Source: Acidobacteriota bacterium (GTDB lineage Bacteria > Acidobacteriota > Terriglobia > Terriglobales > Acidobacteriaceae). From it: a DNA stretch of 64,000 bases. A model generated the notes under the pieces. It was not told the origin of the DNA, searched no databases, and saw nothing but the letters and a program-made list of their open reading frames with translations. The stretch is taken from contig JABCZH010000004.1 of the NCBI GenBank assembly GCA_013289795.1, positions 62,001-126,000 on the forward strand, written 5' to 3'. Below are positions 8,838-18,095 of this stretch, piece after piece. Within the stretch, counting starts at the first letter, position 1, and each line of letters begins with the position of its first letter. Both the position numbers and the translations under genes were made by a program.

Positions 8838-9821
8838 TCATTGGCAGGGGAAGAGGTCTCGCGGATAAGTTGCCAATCTGTCCTCTGCCTTGACCTTCGG
8901 GTCCTTGAGCAATTCGATCTTCAGTTTCTCCGGTTTCGTGATCGGCGACGCCAGCCGCAACTCGAGAACAACATAGTTACGGACCAGGGCGGCCATCGAC
9001 TTCCCAGCCGCCGTGGCATTCCGCAATGACGCTGCCGGATCTTGACGACTCATGTCGAACCATGCCCACCGGCCACCCGAGGCTTTCGCCGCAGCTTCGA
9101 ACGGACTGTAATTTTCTACCGTCATGCCCGTACCGAACCGATCCGGCCCAACCCGTCTGGACTGATCGAATGACGCCCCAAAGAAGCGGATGCCGGCTAC
9201 TCTCTGCTGGCTCAGCGCTTGCTCGGTCTCTTTTTGAATCTGATCCCAGGTTGTAACTAGAAGCTCAGTATCGCCCTGGCGGTACGCGCCAAGACTAGCG
9301 CTTCCATTTTTCAGGGCTTCGTCCAGACCGGCCTCGGTCTCCCGTTTTCCGGAGGGAAACATTTCTCCCAAGGTGCCTTGCAGAGAAGCACGATCCGTTA
9401 CGTGGAAAGCTTGCTGAACCCTGTCGTCGAACGCCAGCAGGGTGAAATCACCTACCGCGGGAAACCCAGCCAGGAACTCATCGACGACCCTCTGCGTGGC
9501 CGCCCAGGTTGACTGATCGTGGTTGGCGCTGGCGTCGAGAAGGATGACCACTCGCGGTGGTCGATCGGCCGGCTTGGCCGATTGCACGGAAGCGGCCTTG
9601 CCGCCTACCGTCACTCTAAAATCCGTGGCTGTTAAGCCCTCAGATGCATCCGCGCCAGGCACTCCAATCAACGTTGTGCGTGACAAGCACGCATCACTTT
9701 CGCCATGAAGCACCGTCGCCAACAAACAGACAAACGCAAGCAGACAAATAAGATAGATCCGCGCGCTCGCGCACAAATACCACGTTTGTGCTGTTGCCCG
9801 GCAAGTATCGGCGATTTGCAT
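8838..9821 (-). CDS. VWFA-domain secreted protein
   Basis: A 327-residue protein with an N-terminal hydrophobic signal or anchor (about residues 20-40) and a von Willebrand factor A-like fold beginning at RVVILLDASANHDQST (about residue 88). The metal-site motif is D-A-S-A-N rather than the canonical DxSxS, so the metal site may be weakened. Large families of such VWFA-related exported proteins occur in Acidobacteriota and have no defined role. It is convergent with ndh and divergent from the TPR gene at 9880. Confidence 0.8.
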   Translation of the reverse strand: MQIADTCRATAQTWYLCASARIYLICLLAFVCLLATVLHGESDACLSRTTLIGVPGADASEGLTATDFRVTVGGKAASVQSAKPADRPPRVVILLDASANHDQSTWAATQRVVDEFLAGFPAVGDFTLLAFDDRVQQAFHVTDRASLQGTLGEMFPSGKRETEAGLDEALKNGSASLGAYRQGDTELLVTTWDQIQKETEQALSQQRVAGIRFFGASFDQSRRVGPDRFGTGMTVENYSPFEAAAKASGGRWAWFDMSRQDPAASLRNATAAGKSMAALVRNYVVLELRLASPITKPEKLKIELLKDPKVKAEDRLATYPRDLFPCQ

Positions 9822-9879
9822 CAGTTCGGAATATTAGTCCCCATGAACTCGCTTAACAAGGGGTAGAAAAGGGAGCGAC

Positions 9880-11499
9880 ATGAGCACGCGATATAATCTA
9901 AGTATCTTGAAATTCGCCCGGCTCATTGCGTTACTGTTGTGCTTCTCCGCTATTGCGGTTGGCCAGGAAGCGGCTAGCGTCGGCCAAACCGTCCTGGTCA
10001 CCCCTTTCGAAAACCAGTCCAAGGCGCCAGGACTCGAGTGGATCGGCGATTCCTTTCCCGAACTGCTGCAGGAACGCCTGAAGTCTCCAACGCTTTACGT
10101 CCGGCCTCGCGAAGATCGCCTGCGGGCCTATGACCGGCTGGGCATCCCGATTCACATTCGTCCCTCTCGCGCCACCCTCTACCGCATGGCCGAGCAGATG
10201 GACGTCGATTACGTAGTGCTCGGCGAGTATAACTTCGACGGGCAAACGTTTTCTGTCAAAGCGCAATTGCTGGACATGCGCCGTGAGCGCCTTTTGCCCG
10301 AGATCACCGAATCCGGCCTTCTGGTTCAACTCATCGATATTCAGACCGGACTGTCCTGGGACATTCTGCACTGTCTTTATCCTGATTTCGCTGTGACCCG
10401 GTCAGCCTTTCTGAGTGAGGCTCCAGCGGTGCGCCTGGATGCTTTCGAGAGTTATGTCAAGGGCATCACTGCTGCCAGCAATGAGCAGCAGATTCAGCGC
10501 TTTCACGAGGCCTTGCGTCTTAGCCCCGAATACCCCGCCGCCAGCCTTCATTTGGGCGAAGCATACTATCGTGAGGCGAAATACGAACAAGCCGCCTCAT
10601 GGCTGTCTCGCGTTCCCCCCGCAAATCCGTACTCCGGGGAAGCCAATTTCTATCTCGGACTCGCAGCTTACTACCAGGGAGACTATCCCCGCGCGGAATC
10701 AGCATTCAGTGCCATAGCTCAGCGCTTGCCCTTGCCGGAAATCTACAACAACCTCGGCGTAGTGCTCGATCACCGCGACCGTAAGCTCGCCGTGGAGGAC
10801 TTTCAGAAGGCCGTCGCCGACGATCCCAGCGACGCCGACTATCGGTTTAATCTCGGAGTAGAACTTTATCGCAACGGTGACCGCACCGGCGCTGCCCGGC
10901 AGCTTCGCGAGAGTTTGACGCTGAAACCGAGTGATCCCGAAGCCAAGTCTCTACTTAACACAATTGACGCCGGTCCCGATCAACGTGCAGTCGTACCTGC
11001 AAGCGTGAAGATTCCCATGGAACGGCTCCGTACCGACTACGACGAAAATTCCTTTCGCCAACTTGCCTTGAAGATTGGGGCTGCTGCAGAAGGACGCCTT
11101 TCCCACTCAGATGCCGCAACCCATGCCCAGTTTCACGTGGATCGTGGGCGTCAACTGCTGCTGCAAGGGTTCCTCACTGAGGCTGAACGTGACTTCCGCG
11201 AGGCCATCGCGTTGAATGCTTCGAACGCCGAAGCCCACGCCGGATTGGCCAAGGCCCTGGAAACTGGCGATCCTGCGGCTGCGCGCGCCGAGGCCGAGGC
11301 GGCGCTGCACTTGCGCGCGTCCGTGGAACCCTTTCTTGTGCTGGCGCGGCTCGATTTGAGAGACAATAAGGCAGCGACAGCCGGGCGGGAAGTCGATCAG
11401 GCGCTTCATCTGGAACCGGACAACCCGGCCGCGCTGGCTCTGAAAAACACCGTTGCAGCTAAACTGGCGCAGGAAGCGCCACAGCTGCCCAATCGATGA
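9880..11499 (+). CDS. Secreted FlgO/CsgG-like and TPR-repeat protein
   Basis: A 539-residue protein with a signal peptide ending near IAVGQEAAS. Residues about 30-180 resemble FlgO/CsgG-type domains (VLVTPFENQSKAPGLEWIGDSFPELLQERL ... VDYVVLGEYNF). The rest is tetratricopeptide repeats in two blocks (about 195-350 and 410-535), a scaffold for periplasmic protein contacts. The start has AAAAGGGAG 5 nt before the ATG. The stop overlaps the nfeD start (ATGA at 11496-11499), so it is the first gene of an operon with nfeD, slipin and probably the SPOR gene. Confidence 0.85.
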   Translation: MSTRYNLSILKFARLIALLLCFSAIAVGQEAASVGQTVLVTPFENQSKAPGLEWIGDSFPELLQERLKSPTLYVRPREDRLRAYDRLGIPIHIRPSRATLYRMAEQMDVDYVVLGEYNFDGQTFSVKAQLLDMRRERLLPEITESGLLVQLIDIQTGLSWDILHCLYPDFAVTRSAFLSEAPAVRLDAFESYVKGITAASNEQQIQRFHEALRLSPEYPAASLHLGEAYYREAKYEQAASWLSRVPPANPYSGEANFYLGLAAYYQGDYPRAESAFSAIAQRLPLPEIYNNLGVVLDHRDRKLAVEDFQKAVADDPSDADYRFNLGVELYRNGDRTGAARQLRESLTLKPSDPEAKSLLNTIDAGPDQRAVVPASVKIPMERLRTDYDENSFRQLALKIGAAAEGRLSHSDAATHAQFHVDRGRQLLLQGFLTEAERDFREAIALNASNAEAHAGLAKALETGDPAAARAEAEAALHLRASVEPFLVLARLDLRDNKAATAGREVDQALHLEPDNPAALALKNTVAAKLAQEAPQLPNR

Positions 11500-12788
11500 A
11501 GACGATGGTGTCGCGCCTTGCATCCGCGTTCATGACCGGCATCCTTCTGTGCACCTTCGCCGGGTTCTGTTCCGCCCAGGTCCTGAAGATCACCATCAGC
11601 GACGCCATCCATCCCATCACGGATGAATACATCGGCCGCGCCATCGCCGAAGCTCAGCTCAAGAAAGATCGGGCGCTGCTTATTGAGATCAACACTCCCG
11701 GCGGACTGCTGGAGTCCACCCGCGACATAATTGAAAAGATCGTCGCCTCGCCGGTGCCCGTCATCATCTACGTCACGCCCAGCGGCAGCCGTGCCGCCTC
11801 TGCCGGATTCTTCATCCTGGAGAGTGCTGACGTGGCCGCCATGGCCCCCGGAACCAACACCGGCGCCGCTCATCCCGTCGCCCTCGGCGGCGGCAAGATG
11901 GATGACATCATGAAAGAGAAATTGGAGAATGACTCCGCCGCCCTGATGCGGTCCGTTGCCTGCAAGCGCGGCCGTAACGTCGAAGTCTCCGAAAGCGCCG
12001 TCCGCCAGTCGAAGTCGTTCACCGAGCAGGAAGCTCTCTCTCAAAAGCTGATCGACTACGTGGCTCCCACCGAGGACGACCTCTTCAAGCAGATGCAAGG
12101 TAAGACGGTCAAACGATTCGACGGCAAGACGGTGACCTTGAACCTGGTAGGAGAACCCGTCCTCAATTTCGACCTCACACTGCGGCAGCGAATTCTGGCC
12201 TATCTCATGGATCCGAATATCGCCTTCATCCTGCTCGCCGTAGGCGCTCTTGCGCTCTATGCCGAGTTCAACCACCCCGGCGCAGTGGTCCCTGGCACAG
12301 TGGGGGTGATCTTCATCCTCCTGGCCGTGTTCGCGCTCAACCTTCTACCTACGCGCTTCGCCGCCGTCGTGCTGATTTTCGCCTCGTTCGCGTTGTTCGC
12401 TCTGGAAGCCAAGTTCGCCACTCATGGTGTGCTGGCGCTCGGCGGAGTTGTGACTCTGACTCTCGGTGGCCTGTTGCTGGTGGACGCTCCCATTCCCGAG
12501 ATGCGCGTTCATCTGGTGACTGCATTAGCGGTAAGCATTCCGGTGGGAATCATAACCGTATTTCTCATGAGCATCGCGATGAAAGCGCGCTCAAACAAGA
12601 TAACTACGGGCGCCCAAGGCCTGGTCGGCGAAATCGGTACGGCGGAGACCGCACTTTCGCCCCAAGGCAAAGTCTTCGTTCATGGCGAACTCTGGGACGC
12701 AACTGCTTCCTCTAACGTGGCCCCCGGACAAACCGTAGTGGTGCGCCAAGTCAACGGCCTGCAGTTGCGCGTGGATCTGGCCCGGTAA
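11496..12788 (+). CDS. nfeD: NfeD-family membrane serine protease
   Basis: A 430-residue protein with a signal segment, a ClpP-like serine protease domain (about 25-220; catalytic-region [11 protein letters not shown] with its serine near residue 100 and a lysine in [14 protein letters not shown]), four to five membrane helices (about 225-370) and a C-terminal OB-fold NfeD domain ([17 protein letters not shown]..). In archaeal homologues this Ser/Lys protease cleaves the C-terminus of the partner stomatin. The slipin gene follows 82 bp downstream, the classical pairing, implying a role in membrane protein quality control or lipid-domain organisation. It is coupled to the upstream TPR gene by a 4-nt overlap. 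Confidence 0.92.
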   Translation: MKTMVSRLASAFMTGILLCTFAGFCSAQVLKITISDAIHPITDEYIGRAIAEAQLKKDRALLIEINTPGGLLESTRDIIEKIVASPVPVIIYVTPSGSRAASAGFFILESADVAAMAPGTNTGAAHPVALGGGKMDDIMKEKLENDSAALMRSVACKRGRNVEVSESAVRQSKSFTEQEALSQKLIDYVAPTEDDLFKQMQGKTVKRFDGKTVTLNLVGEPVLNFDLTLRQRILAYLMDPNIAFILLAVGALALYAEFNHPGAVVPGTVGVIFILLAVFALNLLPTRFAAVVLIFASFALFALEAKFATHGVLALGGVVTLTLGGLLLVDAPIPEMRVHLVTALAVSIPVGIITVFLMSIAMKARSNKITTGAQGLVGEIGTAETALSPQGKVFVHGELWDATASSNVAPGQTVVVRQVNGLQLRVDLAR

Positions 12789-12870
12789 CCTCTCCAGTCA
12801 CCGCTTCCCTCCCGCCAACTGCGATACAATCCGCCATAGGAACATCCCTTACATAAGTTTGGAGGCCCTG

Positions 12871-13659
12871 ATGGATCTGGGCATTGGTTTCACGACAATC
12901 GTCATCGTCATCGTTGGGCTCTACATCTTGAGCTCGATCAAGATTCTGGCTGAATACGAACGCGGCGTCATCTTCCGCCTGGGGCGCCTGCTGACTACCG
13001 CAAAAGGTCCTGGTATCGCTCTGGTGTTCGCGCCCCTCGACCGCATCGTACGGGTTTCGCTCCGTCAGGAGGCCCTTGAAGTGCCGCCGCAAGACATCAT
13101 CACTCGCGACAACGTCACTCTAAAAGTAAACGCCGTCATCTTCCTGCGCGTCATCGATCCCAACAAAGCTGTGGTCGAAGTTTCGAACTACATCTATCAG
13201 ACGTCGCAGTTTGCCCAGACCACGCTTCGTTCAGTACTCGGCGAGCAGGAACTCGACGAACTGCTCTCCCATCGCGAAAAAATCAACCTGCGCTTGCAGA
13301 GCATTCTCGACACTCACACCGCGCCCTGGGGCGTCAAAGTAACCAATGTCGAAGTCAAGCAGGTGGATATGCCAGAGTCCATGCTGCGTGCTATGGCTAA
13401 ACAGGCGGAGGCGGAACGCGAGAAGCGGTCCAAGATCATCCACGCGGAAGGCGAGTTCTCCGCCGCCCAGCGTCTGGTGGACGCCGCCCATTTACTCGCC
13501 ACCGAACCGGTGAGCGTTCAGTTGCGCTACTTGCAGACGTTGACCGAGATCGGCGTGGAGAAAAATACCACCGTGATCTTCCCGGTTCCAGTGGACTTCT
13601 TCTCCGGCCTCCAAAACCTGTTAGCGCCGAAGCCCGACGGCGGAACGACCAAGAGTTAG
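12871..13659 (+). CDS. Slipin / stomatin-like band 7 protein
   Basis: A 262-residue SPFH protein: one N-terminal membrane hairpin ([17 protein letters not shown]), the band 7 domain beginning [14 protein letters not shown], then a coiled coil ([20 protein letters not shown]) and the conserved tail [27 protein letters not shown]. Slipins form oligomeric membrane microdomain scaffolds and are the substrate of NfeD proteases. GGAGG at 12861-12865 fixes the start at ATG 12871 rather than a TTG 12 bases earlier. A TACAAT (12825-12830) upstream could be a -10 element, but I see no matching -35. Confidence 0.93.
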   Translation: MDLGIGFTTIVIVIVGLYILSSIKILAEYERGVIFRLGRLLTTAKGPGIALVFAPLDRIVRVSLRQEALEVPPQDIITRDNVTLKVNAVIFLRVIDPNKAVVEVSNYIYQTSQFAQTTLRSVLGEQELDELLSHREKINLRLQSILDTHTAPWGVKVTNVEVKQVDMPESMLRAMAKQAEAEREKRSKIIHAEGEFSAAQRLVDAAHLLATEPVSVQLRYLQTLTEIGVEKNTTVIFPVPVDFFSGLQNLLAPKPDGGTTKS

Positions 13660-13675
13660 CGGCGACGAGGTGGCA

Positions 13676-14278
13676 ATGACAAAAGCGGCATCCGAGGACA
13701 CCGAAATTACACTAGGCACGGGCAAGATGTTAGCCCTGTTTTTCGGGCTGGTGGCGTTGTGCGCGGTGTTCTTTTCGATGGGATTCTCGTTGGGCCGAAC
13801 TTCAGGCCTCAAGCCCTCCGCGGCAGAAGTTGCTTCGCCCGCGGTTACGACTGCCGGCAACGCCCGTCCCTCGGCGGTTAAACCGACGGCTCCGGCCGCC
13901 GACATGACCTTCTACAAAGCGGTCTCCGACAAGAATGCAGATAGCCAACTGACCGCAAAGAATGAAGCCGCTCCCGCGCCCGCAAATGATGCCGCCGCGA
14001 CTCCGGCCGCACCCTCCGCCACCCCTCCGCCGGCTGATCCCACGGTCGCGCTGCCCACCAACGGCTACTACGTTCAAGTTGCGGCCGTCAGCAAACAGGA
14101 AGACGCCGACTCATTAGTGGATGCCCTCAAGAAGAAGCAGTACCCGGCGTTCTCCGCCAACGCCCAGCCCGACAAGCTCTTCCACGTCCAGGTCGGCCCC
14201 TACGCCGATATCAAAGACGCCGAAGCCATGCGTGGCAAGCTGGTCAGCGACGGCTACAACCCGATTTTGAAGAAGTAG
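13676..14278 (+). CDS. SPOR-domain membrane protein
   Basis: About 200 residues: a short cytoplasmic tail, one membrane helix (MLALFFGLVALCAVFFSMGFSLG, about 18-40), an Ala/Pro-rich linker, and a C-terminal SPOR domain (about 125-200: YYVQVAAVSKQEDADSLVDALKKK .. HVQVGPYADIKDAEAMRGKL). SPOR domains bind denuded peptidoglycan at the division septum, so it probably acts at the cell wall. A GAGG box precedes ATG 13676, 16 bp after the slipin stop, consistent with the same operon. Confidence 0.9.
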   Translation: MTKAASEDTEITLGTGKMLALFFGLVALCAVFFSMGFSLGRTSGLKPSAAEVASPAVTTAGNARPSAVKPTAPAADMTFYKAVSDKNADSQLTAKNEAAPAPANDAAATPAAPSATPPPADPTVALPTNGYYVQVAAVSKQEDADSLVDALKKKQYPAFSANAQPDKLFHVQVGPYADIKDAEAMRGKLVSDGYNPILKK

Positions 14279-14647
14279 CGGATCGCTTAGAGGAGTGGCG
14301 CAAGACATCCGCGTCGGACGCCCATCCCGCCAAAACCGGCCGGCGACGGCTGCGATCAGGTATTGAAGAAGTGCTTGGGGAAACCCGCAGCTTATTTCAC
14401 TCGCTGCCTCTCCTCCACCCGGCCTCGATCCCAGGCCGGGTGATCAAACGCACCCTCAAAGTGTTCACTTTTGGGCAGTCCTCTGCTCGGGCCATCGCCT
14501 AAGATATCTGTATACGAGGAACTCCGGCATTGTGGCCGCGCTTCGGGAAATCCTGGCTGCGATGTCCATTTCCAGCATCAAAGTTTGACCTGCAAGTCCG
14601 CGAACGTCGGGGTTCGCGAGAAAACAACTTGGGAGAGGAACAGTTCC
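14279..14647 (+). other. Gene-free 369-bp interval with one strong hairpin
   Basis: This gap between the SPOR gene and the FecR protein gene holds no convincing coding frame. Its clear structure is the perfect hairpin at 14416-14442. The last 60 bp, with GGGAGAGGAAC, form the leader and ribosome site of the FecR gene. No promoter with both boxes is obvious. Confidence 0.6.
14416..14442 (+). terminator. Perfect 10-bp hairpin, possible terminator
   Basis: CACCCGGCCT (14416-14425), a 7-nt loop, then AGGCCGGGTG (14433-14442). It follows the nfeD-slipin-SPOR run by about 140 bp. There is no T-tract afterwards, so intrinsic termination is uncertain; it may instead be a regulatory or RNA-stabilising hairpin. 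Confidence 0.45.
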
Positions 14648-17059
14648 ATGACGCAATTGCTCAAGAAGCTAGGCTGGTGCAGTGGTGTGCTTGGGTTCGC
14701 GCTTTTCACCATGGTTGTACTTTCACCAGCAATCGCTCAGTGTCAGGGCGGGGATCAAGATCAGAATCAGCAGGGTCAGCAGGACGATCCGCCCAGCCGC
14801 GTGGCCCGCATCGGCTACCTGGAAGGTTCGGTTTCATTCCAACCAGCCGGCGAAACCGACTGGGTGCAAGCGGTACCCAACCGGCCCATGACGACCGGCG
14901 ACCGGCTTTGGTCGGATCGCGATTCGCGCGTCGAACTGCAACTGGGCTCGGCTGTGATTCGCCTGGATGCCAATACCGGTTTCTCATTCCTGAATTTGGA
15001 TGACAACACAGTTCAGATCCAACTTACGTCGGGTTCGGTGAACGTTCGGGTGCGCCGGCTCGACCAGAATGATGTTTTCGAGATCGACACCCCCAACCTG
15101 GCGTTCTCCATTTCGCAGCCCGGAACCTATCGTGTGGCGGCCAGCGAAGACGGTACAAACACGGTTGTCAGTGTCCGCGAAGGCGGAGGCCAATCGACCG
15201 GCAATGGCCAGACCTATACGCTGCACGCCGGGCAGTCGGGTACATTCAGCGGGAGCGACTCGCTGAACGCCGACGTCGTTGACATACGCGGACCCGATCG
15301 ATTCGATGATTGGGCATCCCAGCGCGATCGCAGCTATGAGCAGTCGCCCTCGGCGCAGTATGTGTCCCACGATGTCGTCGGGTACGAAGATCTTGATCGC
15401 TACGGTGACTGGCGCGATGACTCCAACTACGGCCACGTCTGGTATCCCAATCAGGTCGCCGCCGGCTGGGCGCCTTACCATGACGGCCATTGGGAGTGGA
15501 TTGCCCCTTGGGGGTATACCTGGGTCGATGACTCTCCCTGGGGCTACGCCCCATTCCACTACGGACGCTGGGTGACAGTCGACGGACGCTGGGGCTGGGT
15601 GGCCGGCCCGGTCGCGGTAAGGCCGGTGTATGCGCCCGCGCTCGTGGTCTTCATCGGTGGAGGAGGCGGATTCGGCGGCAACGTGGGATGGTTTCCGCTC
15701 GGTCCCCGGGAAGTCTATGTGCCGTCTTATCGCGTCAGCCGCGGATATGTGAACCGGGTGAATGTCAGCAACACGACCGTCAATACCACCACCATCACCA
15801 ACGTCTACAACACCACAATCATCAACAACCGCACCACCAACATCACCAACGTTACGTATGTGAATAGGAATGTTCGGGGTGCGGTGACAGCGGTTCCCCA
15901 ACGCTCCTTCGCAACTGCGCAGCCCGTTGCCCGCACGGCCGTTCGTGTAGATGCGCGGCAAATCGCTGCCGCGCCTGTGAGTGCGCGGATCGCAGTAGCT
16001 CCCACGCGCGAAAGCGTTCTTGGCGTACGGGCCGCAACCGCCAATCGTGTGACCACGCCGCCGCCTGCTGTGATGAACCGGCAGGTGATCGCAAAGGCGA
16101 CGCCACCTCCTCCGCCGGTGCCGTTCGCAAGACAGCAGCAGGCTCTGGCGGCGCATCCAGGACAGCCTTTGGCGAAGCAAGAAGTACAGGCCCTCCGTCC
16201 CGCAGCCGCTGCGGAAGCCCACCCGATGGTCCGCCAAGCCCCTCCGGGCAGGCCAGCAACTCCGACCATGGGCCGTCCGGCCAATCAACCCGGAACTCAG
16301 CCGAACGCCCCTAAGCCCGCAGAGCCCGCTGTCACTCCGCCATCCAACCAGCCTGCCAACCGTCAGCCGGTTCCGAACGAACGTCCGGGCGCAGCGAATC
16401 CTGCAATGCAGAATCGTCCACAGTCTGTGCAGCCGAATCAGCCAACTGCTAATCGGCCCGATGCGAACCCTCCAACTGCGCCGCTCCCGCGAAACGATCA
16501 ATCGCCGGTAGCACGGCCGAATCAGCCGAGCCCTAATGGTCGTCCGGAAGCGAATCGGCCCACGACGGCACCACCGGATGGTCGCGCCAACCAGCAAAAC
16601 CATCAGCCAGACGCGATTCAGAGGCCGAACCGGCCACCGTCTGCTCAGCCAGATCAACCTGCTCCCAACAACCAACCGGACTCAAATCGGCAGCCGACAG
16701 CTCCACCGGATAATCGGCCCAATCAGCAGAACCGTCGGCCGGAGCCGACTCCTCAGCCGAACCGGCCACCATCCGCTCAGCCGGTTCCGAACAGTCGGCC
16801 AGGAATGAATCAGCCGGCAACGCCGAATCAGCCGGACAATCGTCCTGCGCCTGATCACGCTCAGCCCAACCGGAACCAGACTGCTCCGGGGACTGTGGCC
16901 CCTTCTCCGAATAATCGCCCGCAGCAGGGCACGCCGCCACAGGCCACGCCCCTACCTCGGCCTCAGCGTCCACAACCGGGACCACTGACGCCTGAACAGA
17001 AAAGGCAGGAAGAGGAGCGGCAGAAGCGCGATCAGCAGCAGCCGCCTCCAGGCTCCTAA
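14648..17059 (+). CDS. FecR-domain surface protein with W/G/Y-rich repeats and Pro/Asn/Gln-rich tail
   Basis: About 803 residues. A signal peptide ends near SPAIAQCQG. A FecR-like beta domain follows (about 45-195: RIGYLEGSVSFQPAGETDWVQA). Next is a WxPY..G.W.W/GYTWV.. segment of the DUF6600 type (about 250-345: GWAPYHDGHWEWIAPWGYTWVDDSPWGYAPFHYGRW), then a Asn/Thr/Val stretch (about 375-415) and a Pro/Asn/Gln tail of almost 400 residues. This is probably an exported, perhaps wall-associated protein; its FecR domain is not next to a sigma factor. The chosen ATG 14648 follows GGGAGAGGAAC and gives a proper signal peptide. The minus strand is open for about 560 codons here only because of base composition. 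Confidence 0.85.
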   Translation: MTQLLKKLGWCSGVLGFALFTMVVLSPAIAQCQGGDQDQNQQGQQDDPPSRVARIGYLEGSVSFQPAGETDWVQAVPNRPMTTGDRLWSDRDSRVELQLGSAVIRLDANTGFSFLNLDDNTVQIQLTSGSVNVRVRRLDQNDVFEIDTPNLAFSISQPGTYRVAASEDGTNTVVSVREGGGQSTGNGQTYTLHAGQSGTFSGSDSLNADVVDIRGPDRFDDWASQRDRSYEQSPSAQYVSHDVVGYEDLDRYGDWRDDSNYGHVWYPNQVAAGWAPYHDGHWEWIAPWGYTWVDDSPWGYAPFHYGRWVTVDGRWGWVAGPVAVRPVYAPALVVFIGGGGGFGGNVGWFPLGPREVYVPSYRVSRGYVNRVNVSNTTVNTTTITNVYNTTIINNRTTNITNVTYVNRNVRGAVTAVPQRSFATAQPVARTAVRVDARQIAAAPVSARIAVAPTRESVLGVRAATANRVTTPPPAVMNRQVIAKATPPPPPVPFARQQQALAAHPGQPLAKQEVQALRPAAAAEAHPMVRQAPPGRPATPTMGRPANQPGTQPNAPKPAEPAVTPPSNQPANRQPVPNERPGAANPAMQNRPQSVQPNQPTANRPDANPPTAPLPRNDQSPVARPNQPSPNGRPEANRPTTAPPDGRANQQNHQPDAIQRPNRPPSAQPDQPAPNNQPDSNRQPTAPPDNRPNQQNRRPEPTPQPNRPPSAQPVPNSRPGMNQPATPNQPDNRPAPDHAQPNRNQTAPGTVAPSPNNRPQQGTPPQATPLPRPQRPQPGPLTPEQKRQEEERQKRDQQQPPPGS

Positions 17060-17163
17060 CCGCAGCTCCCAGAGTCGGGTGGTACCATCGCTCGCGGCTA
17101 CCCACCCGCTTAGGAAAGTAACCAAAAGCCACTGCGACCCGTATTAACTGTTGGAGGGCGCTT

Positions 17164-17703
17164 ATGGCGAACGGGCAAACGGAAACCGCGCGGCCATCCG
17201 ATGTCGGCGCGCAATGGCTAACGACGACTGCATCCTTGCTAGTGGGGACAGCGTTCTTTGCCCTGTGGTTCTGGCGCTTGCCGAACTGGCTGGGCTTTCG
17301 CGTGGACGCGGCAAGCACGGCATCGTGGCGGTGGCTTGCTGCCCTACCTTCGGTGCTGGGCTTCGCGGTAGCCATCCGCTGCATTTGGGACTTCGGCCAC
17401 ACCGGACACGGAACTCCCGCGCCCTTTGCTCCACCGCAGCGACTGGTTGCGGTGGGGTTCTATCGCTACGTGCGCAACCCCATGTATGTCGGCTTCTTCA
17501 CCGGATGGATCGGCCTGTGGATCGTGTTCGGGCGGACCAACTGGTCTGTGATCGCGGGTGCAGCCGTGGTAGTGTTCGGAGTCGCTCTGTTTGTGCGACT
17601 GTATGAAGAGCCACACCTGCGCAGGACGTTCGGCGCCGACTATGAGGAATATTGCCGCAATGTGCACAGGTGGGTGCCACGCACCCACCCATGGGCGCTC
17701 TAA
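17164..17703 (+). CDS. Isoprenylcysteine carboxyl methyltransferase family protein
   Basis: A 179-residue integral membrane protein with four hydrophobic segments and the family's C-terminal SAM-binding signature, RLVAVGFYRYVRNPMYVGFF and YEEPHLRRTFGADYEEYCRNVHRWVPR. Bacterial members methylate small or lipid substrates; the substrate here is unknown. A GGAGG box 6-8 nt before ATG 17164 supports the start. An inverted CGGGTGG/CCACCCG in the preceding 100 bp could end transcription of the FecR gene. Confidence 0.88.
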   Translation: MANGQTETARPSDVGAQWLTTTASLLVGTAFFALWFWRLPNWLGFRVDAASTASWRWLAALPSVLGFAVAIRCIWDFGHTGHGTPAPFAPPQRLVAVGFYRYVRNPMYVGFFTGWIGLWIVFGRTNWSVIAGAAVVVFGVALFVRLYEEPHLRRTFGADYEEYCRNVHRWVPRTHPWAL

Positions 17704-17800
17704 GAGGACTGGTAAGCTGCCCGACTCGGACGCGGATCCTGCCCATATTGACATCGGTCGATGCCAAGGTCTATTCCTATCTTGCCATGACTGAACTCTT

Positions 17801-18091
17801 ATGACCGAACCCCAGAGAGCCTTCGACCGTGCGTTGCACGCCATCAGCGACCCCACTCGTCGCCGGATTCTCCAAGTCTTAAAGAAAGACTCGTCCGGCA
17901 AGCACTCAGGACTCTGTGCTTCGGACATCGAAATCAAGATTCGCCTCTCCCAACCCACCATCTCGCATCACATGGCTGTTTTGCAAAAGGCGGGATTGGT
18001 GGACGCAAAGAAGAAAGGCTTGTGGAGATGGTATCGAAGGAACGAAGCCGCGTTAAGCGCGTTTACGCGCAAACTTGGGCGAACCTTGTAA
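17801..18091 (+). CDS. ArsR/SmtB-family transcriptional regulator
   Basis: A 96-residue winged-helix protein: AISDPTRRRILQVLKK (helix 1-2), LSQPTISHHMAVLQKAGLVDAKKKGLWRWYRRN (recognition helix and wing). It lacks an ArsR-type CxC metal site, so it probably senses something other than metal, or is constitutive. A five-codon ATG frame at 17787 ends in a TGA that overlaps its start (ATGA at 17801-17804), which could couple translation. The gene is convergent with the hybrid kinase 4 bp away. Confidence 0.88.
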   Translation: MTEPQRAFDRALHAISDPTRRRILQVLKKDSSGKHSGLCASDIEIKIRLSQPTISHHMAVLQKAGLVDAKKKGLWRWYRRNEAALSAFTRKLGRTL

Positions 18092-18095
18092 GCAC

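Noticed and set aside
11406-12275. A 289-codon minus-strand open frame
   Set aside because: It is antisense to the end of the TPR gene and to nfeD; His/Gly-rich without homology.
14984-16675. A 563-codon open frame on the minus strand
   Set aside because: It is antisense to the FecR protein, Arg/Trp-rich without domains, and results from the skewed codon composition of the plus-strand gene.
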